Notes: generated by a model from the letters alone, not told the origin. A DNA stretch of 64,000 bases from Chitinophaga ginsengisoli (GCF_003014595.1 NZ_PYGK01000002.1:579555-643554), one strand, 5' to 3'; counted from the first letter of the stretch, positions 35,918-44,785 are shown. Numbers and translations: made by a program.

Positions 35918-36655
35918 TTACCATGGGATATCTCCGGTTTCAGGGTTGTTTTCTTCACTTACATATTTCCCTGTTGGTCCGTCATCACCTATCAGCACAT
36001 ATTTTGCTATTCGCGTTCCAGCTTCCTCAACACTTCCGGTCCCACGATGCTGATTGAAATCTGTAGCCGTGAATCCCGGGTCCACTGCATTCACTTTAAA
36101 TGGTGTATCACGCAGTTCATAAGCCAATACAATCGTATACATATTCAGTGCCGCTTTTGATGGCAGGTAAATGGCACCCTTATGATGGTAATATTTCCAG
36201 CTGGGATCACTGTTCAGGGTAAGCGAACAGCCGCTTGATGATACATTCACAATACGCGGTTGCGTAGCCGCTCTCAACAAGTCTATAAAGGCCTGGGTAA
36301 CCCTCACAACACCGTACAGATTAACATTAAATACCTCATTCATAACAGCAATATCCGAACCAAGCGCTGTTTGTGGTAATCCACCATTGATACCGGCATT
36401 ATTGACCAGGGCGTCCAGCACAGCAGTTTTCCTGCCTATTTCAGCCCGTGCAGCGTTTACAGAATCCTGGCTGCTTACATCCAGCGCAATGACTTCCACC
36501 GCATGTAGTCCTTCTGCTTTTAGTTGCTCCACTGCCTGCTGACCATTCTCAACATCGCGGCTGCCCAAATAAACATAATATCCCTTTTGGAGTAGCTGTC
36601 GTGCGGTTTCAAGCCCAATACTTTTATTAGCGCCTGTAATGAGTACCTTTTTCAT
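35918..36655 (-). CDS. SDR family oxidoreductase (cassette 2)
   Basis: I choose the ATG at 36655 (MKKVLITGANKSIG), 245 residues. The cofactor-binding turn reads TGANKSIG, with Ser where the usual TGxxxGxG has Gly. NNAGINGG, the catalytic Ser in VNVSSSGCSL and YLPSK (YxxxK) are in place. VDPGFTATDFNQHRG is the common C-terminal motif of carbonyl-reductase-like SDRs. The adjacent AraC gene probably controls it. Confidence 0.92.
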   Translation of the reverse strand: MKKVLITGANKSIGLETARQLLQKGYYVYLGSRDVENGQQAVEQLKAEGLHAVEVIALDVSSQDSVNAARAEIGRKTAVLDALVNNAGINGGLPQTALGSDIAVMNEVFNVNLYGVVRVTQAFIDLLRAATQPRIVNVSSSGCSLTLNSDPSWKYYHHKGAIYLPSKAALNMYTIVLAYELRDTPFKVNAVDPGFTATDFNQHRGTGSVEEAGTRIAKYVLIGDDGPTGKYVSEENNPETGDIPW

Positions 36656-36773
36656 TTCGTTTTCAATTTTTTCTGATGATTGAAATAATGATACAAAGGT
36701 CAGCAACTGCCTGTAGGTACCCGTAGCCTGATTGGGGGATTACGTAGCCAAAATGAGGATGGGTGCCGTATAA

Positions 36774-36816
36774 ATCGAAAGAGGCTATAAATGCATGATC
36801 TATAGCCTCTTTCGAT
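36774..36816 (-). terminator. Terminator of the HopJ-family gene
   Basis: CGAAAGAGGCTATA (36776-36789) and TATAGCCTCTTTCG (36801-36814) make a perfect 14-bp stem. Confidence 0.85.
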
Positions 36817-36829
36817 ACACTTTATAAAA

Positions 36830-37171
36830 CTATTTCGCTAGTAATGCCTGTCCTTCGAAAACTATTCCAGGCCAGCCATGCTTCATAAACTGCCTGATAT
36901 TCTGGTGGTCAGCTGCATCCGGCGTATTCAGTACTGACTGATAGTGTTCCGCAAACAAATAGAGTGTATCTTCTTTGCTCAGGTTATTTAGTTGAGCGAA
37001 GGAAAACACCTTTGCGCTGCCCTGATTCTGCGTCGCCTCGTTATATGCTTCTCCGTTTTTAAAAGCCGCTGGCTGTTGCTGATAGTGGGTTTCTATAAAT
37101 TCAATCACCTCTTTGAAGGTGAGTGCATTCTCTCTTAATTGCTCAATCAGCGTAATTATTTGTTCTTTCAT
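36830..37171 (-). CDS. HopJ type III effector family protein
   Basis: A 113-residue all-helical protein matching the HopJ family: FKEVIEFIETHYQQQPAAFK near residues 19-38, NQGSAKVFSFAQLNNLSKED in the middle and RQFMKHGWPGIVFEG near the end. The family is widespread in bacteria without type III secretion, so the effector name does not fit here; the real role is unknown, and a stress- or storage-related role has been guessed. It is a single gene. Confidence 0.9.
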   Translation of the reverse strand: MKEQIITLIEQLRENALTFKEVIEFIETHYQQQPAAFKNGEAYNEATQNQGSAKVFSFAQLNNLSKEDTLYLFAEHYQSVLNTPDAADHQNIRQFMKHGWPGIVFEGQALLAK

Positions 37172-37400
37172 TCAGATAACAAGTTTTTGATCAATGTGAG
37201 GTTATGCAGGAAGACCTGCCCTCATTTAACGGGGCAAAAATAGAAATTTACGCGAAAGGTACCAGATCATTCCTTCTCACATTATGGTTTAGCCCAAAAC
37301 AACTCCGGATTATTCGTCTTATAATACGTAAACTTCACCCCGCTTTTCAGCATTCTCTTCCTTTTCGTCTACACATTTCCGGCTTAAATCTACAGTCCCA

Positions 37401-37430
37401 TTTCCCCTTTACTGCCGGTGGATAGCTTTG
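37401..37430 (+). promoter_or_regulatory. Promoter-like boxes before the small membrane protein
   Basis: TAGCTTTG (37423-37430) fits TAnnTTTG; TTTC at 37401 is a poor -33 box 18 bp upstream. A GTG at 37418 overlaps this box, so it is unlikely to be the start of the gene. Confidence 0.45.
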
Positions 37431-37441
37431 TACTGCATCAA

Positions 37442-37669
37442 ATGCGTATCTACATGAAAGCATCTACAGAAAGAAAGATCATCCGCTGGTTACATATTCT
37501 GCTGAGCATACCTATCCTCGGGTATATCTACGGGCCGGTAGCCACCCTGCCAGCGGCGGCAAACGCAGTTCGTTTTGTTTTCCTGCCTGTCGTGGTACTC
37601 AGTGGCTTCTGGATGTGGAAACGGCATTGGTTTAGAAGAAGACCCAAACAACAGGCCAGCATCCGGTAA
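37442..37669 (+). CDS. Small membrane protein (75 aa)
   Basis: The ATG at 37442 gives MRIYMKASTERKIIRWLH (75 residues); the ATG at 37454 is an alternative. Two hydrophobic helices (IIRWLHILLSIPILGYIY and AVRFVFLPVVVLSGFWMW) and a basic tail are visible. Function unknown; the layout resembles small Bacteroidota membrane proteins of unknown role. Confidence 0.65.
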   Translation: MRIYMKASTERKIIRWLHILLSIPILGYIYGPVATLPAAANAVRFVFLPVVVLSGFWMWKRHWFRRRPKQQASIR

Positions 37670-37756
37670 GGGAATTGTTGATATTATAATAGCTGTGGCA
37701 ATTTCTATATTTCAGTTTTATTGCATATTTTCATGTTCTAACAATTCTTAACCATA

Positions 37757-38293
37757 ATGAATGTATTTATCCGTCTTCAGTTGATCCTTTCGATAGTTGT
37801 TTGTATAACCGCTGCAAACACCTATGCATCAAAGGGAACTGTACAACCCACTATGGATACCTCAGCCGCTATCACTACTATCAGAACAGCGTACAAAAAC
37901 ATAAACACCGCCCCGCTCACCACCGAAGTATTTAAATACGAGTCTGACGGTTGTGTGGAGGATGGAGTGGTCAGATATTTCTTTAACGAGAAAAAGGAGA
38001 TCGTAAAGATCGTAGAGTCAGGGAGTATTGGCGACGGTTCCTGGAGTCGTGAGTTCTATTTCCAGTCAGGCAAATTCATTTTCTGTTACGAGTCATTGGT
38101 CGGTGGTCCTGCTGATGGTCCGGAAACAAAGAGCGAGTATCGCACCTATGTAAAAGATAACCAGGTATTGCGTTTCATGGAAGACAAGCATATTGCCCCT
38201 GCCGGTGAAAAGTCAGCAGATGCCGTAAAAGTGTCTTATAAGCTCATTAAGGCTTATACTACCAAAAAGTTCGCCGAAGTCTTGTGCGGATAA
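37757..38293 (+). CDS. Secreted hypothetical protein (178 aa)
   Basis: A 178-residue protein with a signal peptide (1-24, ending NTYAS). The remainder is beta-rich (VVRYFFNEKKEIVKIVESGS, EFYFQSGKFIFCYESLVGG) with two central Cys and one at the C-terminus. No family recognised. A hairpin terminator follows at 38325. Confidence 0.8.
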   Translation: MNVFIRLQLILSIVVCITAANTYASKGTVQPTMDTSAAITTIRTAYKNINTAPLTTEVFKYESDGCVEDGVVRYFFNEKKEIVKIVESGSIGDGSWSREFYFQSGKFIFCYESLVGGPADGPETKSEYRTYVKDNQVLRFMEDKHIAPAGEKSADAVKVSYKLIKAYTTKKFAEVLCG

Positions 38294-38324
38294 ATTAACG
38301 CTGTTTTTCAGCTTATAAAGAACA

Positions 38325-38365
38325 AGAAAGGGGGTGTCTCAGGTAATTGAGGCGCCCCTTTCTTT
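38325..38365 (+). terminator. Hairpin terminator (repeat-family member 1)
   Basis: AGAAAGGGGGTGTCTCA pairs with TTGAGGCGCCCCTTTCT around the loop GGTAA. The inner part is shared with the hairpins at 39012 and 39077. Confidence 0.75.
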
Positions 38366-38446
38366 AGTACTCAAGCAAACCGGGCAACATACATATTATT
38401 TATATAATATGTTTATCGTATCTTGCACCCAAATTACTCCCAACCT

Positions 38447-39010
38447 ATGAGCCAGCAAGAACCTACACTGAAAAATCCAATAAAAATTGGTCCGATAATC
38501 GGTATCCTCATAATGATGGTCATTGCCAACGGATGCTTTTCCAGTCACAGGGAAAAGCAAAACGAAACCAAATACATCCCGGTATTGAAAGCCATGATGA
38601 CTGATAATACAGTTGCCGTTGCAAAGGTAGATCCCACTTACAAAGAGGTATCGATGAAGATCATGGGCATACCGGTAAAACATTACGAGGTAACATATAC
38701 CTACGAAGTAAATGGCGGCGGACCATACAATGGAACAAGGGTTCTGTCAAACCCTCCTACGTCTGCAGAGATGCCTTTATACTATGCAAAATCGGATCCT
38801 TCTTACAGTTCCTTTGAACCGGAGGAAGACATTAAAAGGATCACCGAAAAAGCGGCATCCAATTCAAACTTATATTGGGCTATCGGCTGGTTTGCTATAG
38901 CTGTACTTGCATTGCTGGGCTATCTGTCGGAAGCGCGGGCTTATCTGAGGGCAAAGAAAGCGATAAGGGCTAGAGAAGAGGCAGCCTATCAGAGCGCAAC
39001 AAATTATTAA
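38447..39010 (+). CDS. DUF3592-like membrane protein (187 aa)
   Basis: I choose the ATG at 38447 (MSQQEPTLKNP), not the TTG at 38423. A hydrophobic helix at residues 14-31 and a second at about 144-163 flank a periplasmic-type beta domain with VKHYEVTYTYEVNGGGPYNG and PLYYAKSDPSYSSFEP, the layout of DUF3592 proteins. The C-terminus is basic and helical. Function unknown. Confidence 0.8.
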   Translation: MSQQEPTLKNPIKIGPIIGILIMMVIANGCFSSHREKQNETKYIPVLKAMMTDNTVAVAKVDPTYKEVSMKIMGIPVKHYEVTYTYEVNGGGPYNGTRVLSNPPTSAEMPLYYAKSDPSYSSFEPEEDIKRITEKAASNSNLYWAIGWFAIAVLALLGYLSEARAYLRAKKAIRAREEAAYQSATNY

Positions 39011-39011
39011 C

Positions 39012-39055
39012 TGAAAGAATGGAAGATGTCTCAACAATAATGGAGGCGCCTTTCT
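39012..39055 (+). terminator. Degenerate hairpin (repeat-family member 2)
   Basis: GAAAGAATGGAAGATGTCTCA followed by ATGGAGGCGCCTTTC resembles the neighbouring hairpins but pairs less well. Confidence 0.5.
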
Positions 39056-39076
39056 AACCATATAGCTTACAAAGAT

Positions 39077-39116
39077 AAAGAGGATGTTTCAACAAGAATT
39101 GAGGCATCCTCTTTCG
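39077..39116 (+). terminator. Hairpin terminator (repeat-family member 3)
   Basis: AAAGAGGATG (39077-39086) and CATCCTCTTT (39105-39114) form a perfect 10-bp stem around a loop that keeps the TTTCAA..TTGAGG core. Confidence 0.75.
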
Positions 39117-39262
39117 TATAAATGGACATGATATACCGCAGCAGTGTGACCCCTTAATTTAGCATAGCATACCACCTAAGACACTGTATTAACAAACCCT
39201 ATGTTACCCATCCATCCCAGGAAAATATATGCGTTCTCTTTTAAACCCTAAAACATCTCATT

Positions 39263-42046
39263 ATGAGAAAACCGTTATTCTTACTGTTATGGCTGCTGCT
39301 TGCATGCCATATATCCAACGCCCAGGTAAGCCGGGGCGGAAAACCTTATAGTTATTCAGCAAATCTGGCAGCACAGATTACAACCCAAACTATCCCTTCA
39401 GTATCCCAGGCTAATCTCAGAAAAGAAGATGAACAACGCGAAAAACAGGGATTACCACTGCGCGTAGGTATCATATTCCCTACAGATTACTCTTTGAATA
39501 ATACAGGCGCCTGGACCACCTTATCCAACGGCGACCGTATATGGCGACTGAAGATCGATGTACAGGGCGCATTGGCTACTTCCCTGTATTATAACAATTT
39601 TCATTTGCCCGAAGGTGCTACCTTGTTTGTGTATAACGAAGACCACTCACAACTGATCGGTAGTTATACCAGTGCCAATAACCAGCAGGGCGGCCTGTTT
39701 GCTACTGAAATCCTCAAAGGAAATGCCTGTATCATTGAGTATTATGAGCCAGGATCAGTAAGAGGTAAAGGTCATTTTACGATCAGTGGCGTGAACAACA
39801 TTTACAGTGAAAGGATCCCGGAGGCAAGGAATAATCAGCAGAAAGATTTTGGTGATGCTGGCAGCTGTAATGTGAATGTAAATTGTCCTGAAGGTGCTAA
39901 CTGGCAGAACCAGAAACGTGCGGTAGCCAGGATCTTACTGAGACTGGGGAACGCCGCCTACCTGTGTACAGGTGCACTGGTAAACAATGCGCGTAGCGAT
40001 TGTAAGCCTTATTTTCTGACTGCCAACCACTGCGGTTCTAATGCTTCTGTTTCAGATTTTAACCAGTGGATATTTTATTTCAACTATGAGGCGCCTTCCT
40101 GTGCTAACCCTGCCAATGAGCCTGTAAGCAACACTATTACCGGTTGTGTACAGCGCGCCAGGTCAGGCGATAGCGGAGAAGCGGATGGCTCCGACTTCCA
40201 GCTGCTGCAATTCAATTCGGCTGTTCCCGCTTCCTACAATGTGTACTACGCAGGCTGGAATGCCAATGATGTGGCCAGTCCCAGTGGTGTGACCATTCAT
40301 CATCCGGCAGGCGATATCAAAAAGATCTCTACTTATACCACTCCGCTTACAAACGACAACTTCAATACAACAGGTCCTCCCTATACTCACTGGAAAGCAG
40401 TATGGGCGCAGACGCAAACTAACTGGAGCGTAACAGAAGGCGGCTCTTCCGGTTCACCATTGTTCAACAACACCGGGCAGATAGTAGGACAGCTATCCGG
40501 TGGACCTTCCAGCTGTACAGCATCTACGGCTAACAAGAATGATGAATATGGTAAGATGTCTTACAGCTGGACCTCCAACGGTACTGATGTGCTGCACCAG
40601 TTAAAACCCTGGCTGGATCCCGACAATACCGGTATACTACAACTAGCAGGTTCCAACTACCCTTGCGGCGATACCACCAGTGTATCCTGTCCTGATGTAT
40701 ACGAGCCAAATAATACATTGGCGACAGCCTATCCTATTGTGATTGACACCGATATCAGGGGTACCATCAATACCCCATCTGATACAGATTACTTTAAGGT
40801 AGTAGTGACAGACAGCTCTTACCTGGGAGGCTTCCTGGATAACCTGGGTGCTAATTTCGATATCCGGCTGCTGTCTGCTACGGGTAGTCAGCTGGCCAGT
40901 TCACAGAACACCGGCACCACTCCGGATTCCCTCTATTCCATAGTAGGCCCTGGCACATACTACTTCCAGATATATGGTCATAATGGCGCTGTGTATGACA
41001 GTATATGTTACAGGTTCCATAGCTATACAATCATTATAGGAGGATGTACCGACCAGCTGGAAAGTAATAATACACTGGCCACGGCAGCAACTATTTCCAC
41101 GGGTGCTGCATTCCCGGCCCTGATAGCATCTGCCAGCGATGTGGATTACTACCGTATTACCACTACAGGTACCAATACCATCACTGTCAACCTATCCAAC
41201 TTACCTGCAGATTATGACGTGAGATTATTGTCTTCTACGGGCAGTCAGCTGGCCATATCGCAGAATGGTGGCACTACCGCTGAGACTATTACTTATAACA
41301 ACGCTGCTGCCGGTACCTACTACATATATGTATATGGATACAGCGGTGCGTTTAATGCCAGCAAATGTTATCAGCTGCTGGTGAATGCAACACCTTCCGT
41401 TGCATGTACCAACTCTTTCGAACCAAATGCAACAAGGGCTACTGCTGCTGCTATCAGTGTAAACACCGAGATCAACTCACAGATTGCATCTTCTACGGAC
41501 GTTGACTGGTTCAAGTTCAATAACAGCAGTACACAACCGCACATCGAGATACTACTCAGCAACCTGCCAGGAGACTATGATCTGTACCTGTATGACTCTA
41601 CAGGCACACTGCTGGGTAGTTCTGAAAATGGCAGCACTTCCAGCGAAAGGATCGTGTATAACAATGGCGCCGTAGGTACTTACTACATACGTGTAGTTGG
41701 TTATAACGGCGCATTCAGCACCGGCGTGTGCTATAAGCTGACTGCAAATATCAGCAGTACACCGAAAACTGCAGAAATAAGTAAGAACGGGAAAACGATC
41801 GACCGTGAGCTGAATGTATATCCGGTGCCTTCTACCGGTAAGGTATATACAGAACTGAATAGCTCCAGCAACAAACTGCAGTATATCACTGTAACAGACT
41901 TAAACGGTAAAGTAGTCTTTACCAAACAATTCCGGATCGTATCTGGCTATAACCGCCTTGAAATAGTATTGCCATCTTCATTGCAGAATGGCATCTATAT
42001 TATTTCCAACGGCACTACGTCCAGGAAAGTAGTGTTACAGCGATAA
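39263..42046 (+). CDS. Secreted trypsin-like serine protease, three PPC domains, T9SS tail
   Basis: A 927-residue protein. Signal peptide 1-20. A propeptide-like beta region spans about 40-190. The catalytic domain of the lysyl-endopeptidase/S1 type follows at about 195-460, with His256 in TANHCGSN, Asp311 in DGSDFQLLQ and Ser396 in EGGSSGSPLFNNTGQ. Three PPC-type domains follow at about 475-592, 594-710 and 713-832, each starting Cys-x-x-x-x-E-x-N and ending in a YYIYVYGYSGAF-like phrase. The end (residues about 850-927) is a type IX secretion sorting domain: LNVYPVPSTGKVY, NGIYIISNGTTSRKVV. The protein is therefore exported and fixed to or released from the cell surface, where it would degrade proteins. 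Confidence 0.95.
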   Translation: MRKPLFLLLWLLLACHISNAQVSRGGKPYSYSANLAAQITTQTIPSVSQANLRKEDEQREKQGLPLRVGIIFPTDYSLNNTGAWTTLSNGDRIWRLKIDVQGALATSLYYNNFHLPEGATLFVYNEDHSQLIGSYTSANNQQGGLFATEILKGNACIIEYYEPGSVRGKGHFTISGVNNIYSERIPEARNNQQKDFGDAGSCNVNVNCPEGANWQNQKRAVARILLRLGNAAYLCTGALVNNARSDCKPYFLTANHCGSNASVSDFNQWIFYFNYEAPSCANPANEPVSNTITGCVQRARSGDSGEADGSDFQLLQFNSAVPASYNVYYAGWNANDVASPSGVTIHHPAGDIKKISTYTTPLTNDNFNTTGPPYTHWKAVWAQTQTNWSVTEGGSSGSPLFNNTGQIVGQLSGGPSSCTASTANKNDEYGKMSYSWTSNGTDVLHQLKPWLDPDNTGILQLAGSNYPCGDTTSVSCPDVYEPNNTLATAYPIVIDTDIRGTINTPSDTDYFKVVVTDSSYLGGFLDNLGANFDIRLLSATGSQLASSQNTGTTPDSLYSIVGPGTYYFQIYGHNGAVYDSICYRFHSYTIIIGGCTDQLESNNTLATAATISTGAAFPALIASASDVDYYRITTTGTNTITVNLSNLPADYDVRLLSSTGSQLAISQNGGTTAETITYNNAAAGTYYIYVYGYSGAFNASKCYQLLVNATPSVACTNSFEPNATRATAAAISVNTEINSQIASSTDVDWFKFNNSSTQPHIEILLSNLPGDYDLYLYDSTGTLLGSSENGSTSSERIVYNNGAVGTYYIRVVGYNGAFSTGVCYKLTANISSTPKTAEISKNGKTIDRELNVYPVPSTGKVYTELNSSSNKLQYITVTDLNGKVVFTKQFRIVSGYNRLEIVLPSSLQNGIYIISNGTTSRKVVLQR

Positions 42047-42069
42047 TATATAAAACGGATGGATGGGAG

Positions 42070-42102
42070 AAAAGCGGTTCAGCAATGGACCGCTTTTTTT
42101 TT
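42070..42102 (+). terminator. Terminator of the protease gene
   Basis: AAAAGCGGT and ACCGCTTTT pair around a 10-nt loop, followed by a T-run. Confidence 0.85.
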
Positions 42103-42125
42103 ACGAAATGCAAATATTTGTGCAG

Positions 42126-42719
42126 CTATCCTGCAAGACCTACTGATTTAAATCTAATATGACCTTTCTTTGTGATTTCGAAAATGTAGATAACGGCGAA
42201 TTCACCCACCCACTCTTCTTCTCCTTCTTTGAAAATAGTTCTTGAACCCAGATTTAACGTCAAAGTGTTGCTCTCTTTGTCCCATCTTGCACTCATCCCA
42301 TAACTTTTCGATGCGAGACTATCTACGAATCCAATGGTCGTACAGTCACCTGTCTTATACAGTTCTTCTGTCTTAATTTTCAACAGACATTTAATGAACG
42401 CCTTATCAAATATTTTGTTGAAATATTTATAGAAATCGGCTTCCGTAAAAGGTTTTGCCTTACCCCCTACGCTCTCACCGCCATATGCAAGAATCCATAT
42501 GTGATTGCTCTCCTCTGAAATTGGCAAGTCCACAAAGACTCTTGCCTTTGCTTTATTACCCTGATAAACAGCGTCTCTGAACTGCCGGAAATTGTAAACC
42601 CAATAGGCAGTGTCTTTTTGAGTATAGGACGTGTCTGTTGTATTCTGCTGCGTTTGAGCAGAAGCCGTCATACAAACAATCAAGAAAAGAAAGATAGACA
42701 TAGGTTTGAGCAGAGACAT
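42126..42719 (-). CDS. Secreted hypothetical protein (197 aa)
   Basis: A 197-residue protein with a signal peptide (1-22, ending MTASAQ). The mature part looks alpha/beta (FVDLPISEESNHIWILAYG, TLTLNLGSRTIFKEGEEEW) with a pair of Cys at about residues 111 and 125. No family recognised. It converges with the protease gene and is divergent from the Crp/Fnr gene. Confidence 0.8.
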   Translation of the reverse strand: MSLLKPMSIFLFLIVCMTASAQTQQNTTDTSYTQKDTAYWVYNFRQFRDAVYQGNKAKARVFVDLPISEESNHIWILAYGGESVGGKAKPFTEADFYKYFNKIFDKAFIKCLLKIKTEELYKTGDCTTIGFVDSLASKSYGMSARWDKESNTLTLNLGSRTIFKEGEEEWVGEFAVIYIFEITKKGHIRFKSVGLAG

Positions 42720-42870
42720 ATTAGGGTATTTATGATTGTAAGCACTAAAATACCAAATTTACCCGAATATTTCCAATAGGTTAGGTGCATCAGCTCCTCA
42801 TAAGCGTCTTTCTTCTTACCTTGCCGCTATAACTAACTGGTATTACGCCAACATCAGACGTTGTGTATTT

Positions 42871-43434
42871 ATGCAGGAAAAACTCAGAGAACATATAGAA
42901 AAGATAATTCCCCTCAGTGATGATGAGTTTGCGCTTGTACTGACTCATTTCACTTATAAGAAGTTTAAGAAACATCAGTTCCTTATCCAGGAAGGCGATG
43001 CAGTAAAGTATTCCTATTTTATAGTTACCGGGCTTTTAAAGCTTGTATATACTGATACTACAGAAAAGCAACACATTGTATCCTTTGCGATGGAAGACTG
43101 GTGGGAAAGCGATTTCTATGCGTTTTACACGCAGACTAAAGCTACCATGTCTCTGGAGTGCCTTGAAGATACCGAGGTTTTCTGCCTTACATTCGAAGAC
43201 TACCAAAGACTGCGCAATACGCTTCAGAAGATGGAACGTTTCTTCCTTGAAAAATCAAATTTTGGTTTTCTGGGTGCACAGCGCCGTATCATATCACTAA
43301 TAACATCTAACGCGAAAGAGCGTTATGAACAACTCCTTCAACAATCCCCCTCACTTGTTCAACGTGTACCTAAAGGCCTCCTTGCTGCCTACCTGGGTGT
43401 TTCCCGCGAGACGCTCAGCAGATTATCTTCCTGA
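42871..43434 (+). CDS. Crp/Fnr family regulator
   Basis: A 187-residue regulator. Residues about 15-115 form the cyclic-nucleotide-binding beta-roll (FKKHQFLIQEGDAVKYSYFI, TGLLKLVYTDTTEK) and the C-terminal 45 residues end with VPKGLLAAYLGVSRETLSRL, the recognition-helix region of a Crp-type winged helix. The canonical phosphate-binding RxS motif is not evident. It is followed by the RidA-like gene, whose upstream region holds a palindrome that may be its operator. Confidence 0.9.
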   Translation: MQEKLREHIEKIIPLSDDEFALVLTHFTYKKFKKHQFLIQEGDAVKYSYFIVTGLLKLVYTDTTEKQHIVSFAMEDWWESDFYAFYTQTKATMSLECLEDTEVFCLTFEDYQRLRNTLQKMERFFLEKSNFGFLGAQRRIISLITSNAKERYEQLLQQSPSLVQRVPKGLLAAYLGVSRETLSRLSS

Positions 43435-43499
43435 TGTGACAAACATCACTTTTTAATCGTGCGGTTTGTCAAAAATCAAGTCCCTGTGTATTCGGAATT

Positions 43500-43511
43500 T
43501 TGACATGTCAA
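43500..43511. promoter_or_regulatory. Palindrome TTGACATGTCAA, candidate operator
   Basis: A perfect 12-bp palindrome lies 47 bp before the RidA-like start and just after the Crp/Fnr gene. Crp/Fnr sites have TTGAn/TGTGA half-sites, so binding by the neighbouring regulator is plausible. Confidence 0.4.
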
Positions 43512-43557
43512 TTCTAAACACAGTACCCGCATTGGTGCTGACTCAAAACCGAAGAAC

Positions 43558-43947
43558 ATGGAAATAAGAAACATCAATCCCTGGAAATGGCAGGATGCAC
43601 GTAGTTATTCGCAGGCTGTAGAAGTAAAACACGTAGAAGGCACGCTATATTGTTCTGGTCAGGCAGCTATAGATGCTGATGGCACATCAAGCAATGCGGA
43701 TATGGAATCCCAGCTAATGCAGGCTATACAGAACCTGGAACAATTGATCGGAGAAGCCGGGTACGAATGTAAAAATATTGTGCGGCTCAATATCTATACG
43801 ACTTCAACAGCAGAGCTCTGGCCTAATTTCCCCATCCTTCAGGATTGGATAGCTAAACATGGCGTTAAGCAGGCCGTTACTTTATTAGAAGTAAAAAGCC
43901 TCTTTGAAACATTAAAAATTGAGCTGGAAGCTACCGTGGTAAAATGA
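43558..43947 (+). CDS. RidA/YjgF-like protein
   Basis: A 129-residue protein of the RidA superfamily: LYCSGQAAIDADG near residues 30-42, LEQLIGEAGYECKNIVRLNIYT, and the C-terminal KIELEATVVK. The arginine that holds the substrate carboxylate in true RidA (in the PAR motif) is replaced in KQAVTLLEVKSL, so imine deaminase activity is doubtful. It follows the Crp/Fnr gene by about 120 bp and ends in a clear terminator. Confidence 0.88.
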   Translation: MEIRNINPWKWQDARSYSQAVEVKHVEGTLYCSGQAAIDADGTSSNADMESQLMQAIQNLEQLIGEAGYECKNIVRLNIYTTSTAELWPNFPILQDWIAKHGVKQAVTLLEVKSLFETLKIELEATVVK

Positions 43948-43964
43948 TCAATGTACGAATCCGG

Positions 43965-43996
43965 ACAGAAACCGTTCACTCCTGAACGGTTTTGTC
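43965..43996 (+). terminator. Terminator of the RidA-like gene
   Basis: AAACCGTTCA (43969-43978) and TGAACGGTTT (43983-43992) form a perfect 10-bp stem with loop CTCC and trailing TTTTG. Confidence 0.9.
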
Positions 43997-44098
43997 GCCA
44001 TTATACTTCCCATATTCGGACCAGTAAGATGCTTTAAGACAGGCATAATCATTGATGCGTATAGGCACCTGGGTATATATTACCCCGGTATAAATCCA

Positions 44099-44728
44099 AT
44101 GACTATGAAAAAGACGCTCCTTTTACTGTTATGCCTTTGGGCCCTTCATTCCTTCGGACAAGATCATGCTACTTTCAATCCTGAAACATGGAAAGCGCCG
44201 TATTACTTACCTGTTGAAGGATGGGGTATTGAACGTTTTCCCATACCCATTGAGTTTGCACCCACTATTCCTTACAAAGGTGTAGAGGACATCCGTTTTA
44301 CAAAGGGTTGGGGCGAAGCAAATAGCGAGGAATACTGGTCCTATTCCTTTTTATGGTATTTAGATGGAGCGCAGAAGATCAGTGCTGATGTCATCAACAA
44401 AAATCTAAACGCCTACTATGATGGCCTGATAGGCAGGAACATTGAAAAGCGCAACATACCTGCGGCTATGGTAACCAAAACGAAGACCCAGGTAACGAAA
44501 CTAGGCAAACCACAGGGCAGCGACGAGGCCACCTATTCAGGAACCGTCAGTATGCTGGATTATATGGCTAAAAAACCTATGGTACTCAACTGTGTCGTAC
44601 ACGTTATCAAATGCCCGGGAATGGCTAATACGATCGTTCTCCATCAGCTTTCACCACAACCTTTGACTAGTGCAGTCTGGACCAAAATGAAGGAGTTAAG
44701 AGGGCAGTTTGACTGTAATAAGCGGTAA
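44099..44728 (+). CDS. Secreted hypothetical protein (209 aa)
   Basis: A 209-residue protein with a signal peptide (about 1-20, ending LHSFGQ); the second ATG at 44105 (MKKTLLL) could also be the start. The remainder contains WGIERFPIPIEFAPTIPYKG and GWGEANSEEYWSYSFLWYLD, aromatic-rich, and a C-terminal beta part with two Cys. No family recognised. A terminator follows. Confidence 0.8.
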   Translation: MTMKKTLLLLLCLWALHSFGQDHATFNPETWKAPYYLPVEGWGIERFPIPIEFAPTIPYKGVEDIRFTKGWGEANSEEYWSYSFLWYLDGAQKISADVINKNLNAYYDGLIGRNIEKRNIPAAMVTKTKTQVTKLGKPQGSDEATYSGTVSMLDYMAKKPMVLNCVVHVIKCPGMANTIVLHQLSPQPLTSAVWTKMKELRGQFDCNKR

Positions 44729-44756
44729 TATCGATTGGATGGTTAGTATTTACTTT

Positions 44757-44785
44757 AAAAGGGTTCATAATTGAACCCTTTTGCT
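44757..44785 (+). terminator. Terminator
   Basis: AAAAGGGTTC (44757-44766) and GAACCCTTTT (44773-44782) form a perfect 10-bp stem with loop ATAATT. Confidence 0.9.

Noticed and set aside
37418..37441. GTG start for the small membrane protein
   Set aside because: It overlaps the likely promoter box, so the ATG at 37442 is preferred.
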